Shown in pieces: positions 28,572 through 28,595 of a stretch of DNA of 28,595 nucleotides. Position numbers and translations under genes: made by a program. The first letter of the stretch is position 1. Each line of letters starts with the position of its first letter. The notes below the pieces were generated by a model that was not told where the DNA came from, ran no database searches, and worked only from the letters and a program-made list of their open reading frames with translations. The stretch covers positions 1-28,595 of the forward strand of contig DAOOOW010000013.1 of the NCBI GenBank assembly GCA_035387885.1, written 5' to 3'. The DNA comes from DAOOOW01 sp035387885 (lineage in GTDB: Bacteria; Patescibacteriota; Patescibacteriia; UBA2196).

Positions 28572-28595
28572 GTTTTTGATTTAAATATTTCATAA

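Noticed and set aside
1..28595. UGA recoded as an amino acid (as in some related candidate phyla)
   Set aside because: Recognised proteins are full length without in-frame UGA, and tsf and the 20145-20351 gene end in TGA.
1..28595. CRISPR array
   Set aside because: The repeats seen are dyads or interspersed words; none has identical repeats with regular unique spacers, and no cas gene is present.
1..28595. tRNA, rRNA, tmRNA genes
   Set aside because: No T-arm consensus (ggttcgaatcc-like) with a matching acceptor stem, and no rRNA-like conserved stretches were found by eye; a covariance search could still find a weak one.

Overview
The window is AT-rich and gene-dense. Genes are short, most spacers are small, and code 11 is used: nearly all stops are TAA, a few are TAG, and TGA is a genuine stop at least at tsf and at the 20145-20351 gene. 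The gene content fits a small-genome Candidate Phyla Radiation (Patescibacteria, Parcubacteria-like) bacterium: a short EF-Ts, a long-form Rel that ends after its TGS domain, MreBCD, several stand-alone glycosyltransferases, many small orphan membrane proteins and no visible metabolic operons. The lineage is an inference from this style; no rRNA gene is present to confirm it.

Layout. 1-724: a doubtful small ORF and an orphan gene between terminators. 722-2335 (minus): release factor 1 (prfA) and ribosomal protein bL31 (rpmE). 2448-6002: rpsB with a structured leader, tsf, a RicT/PSP1 protein and a first mreB. 6146-10494: surface-glycan genes (GT2, a CmpB-type membrane protein, GT4, an HD hydrolase, a second GT4). 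10606-12532: mltG and two orphan genes, the second needing a -1 frameshift. 12576-13022 (minus): an orphan gene of different base composition. 13194-14512: an rplJ-rplL operon with a recognisable L10 leader and attenuator. 14713-15424: a secreted orphan and a small orphan. 15482-18422: a divergent pair, a large membrane protein with a PP2C-like N-terminus and a propeller-like C-terminus, and an orphan of 236 residues. 18772-21639: parA and parB, separated by a minus-strand cassette of small membrane proteins. 21735-22245: a DUF559 endonuclease gene between long inverted repeats. 22364-25205: rel and a GT4, divergent, with two perfect DnaA boxes between them. 25420-27904: mreB, mreC, mreD. 28011-28571: two related Com-like zinc-ribbon proteins.

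The genes serve translation (prfA, rpmE, rpsB, tsf, rplJ, rplL), cell shape and wall (two mreB, mreC, mreD, mltG), surface glycosylation (one GT2, three GT4), chromosome segregation (parAB) and stringent response (rel).

The most unusual content is repetitive. (1) The DUF559 gene lies in a candidate mobile element of about 510 bp. A gene-less deletion form (18621-18770) lies directly upstream of parA and supplies its ribosome binding site, and a degenerate single arm (10543-10596) lies upstream of mltG. (2) Imperfect dyads built from short degenerate words stand directly before the start codons of tsf, the GT2 gene, rplL and the second mreB. Fragments of the same and other repeat families lie in frame inside the GT4 gene 9367-10494.
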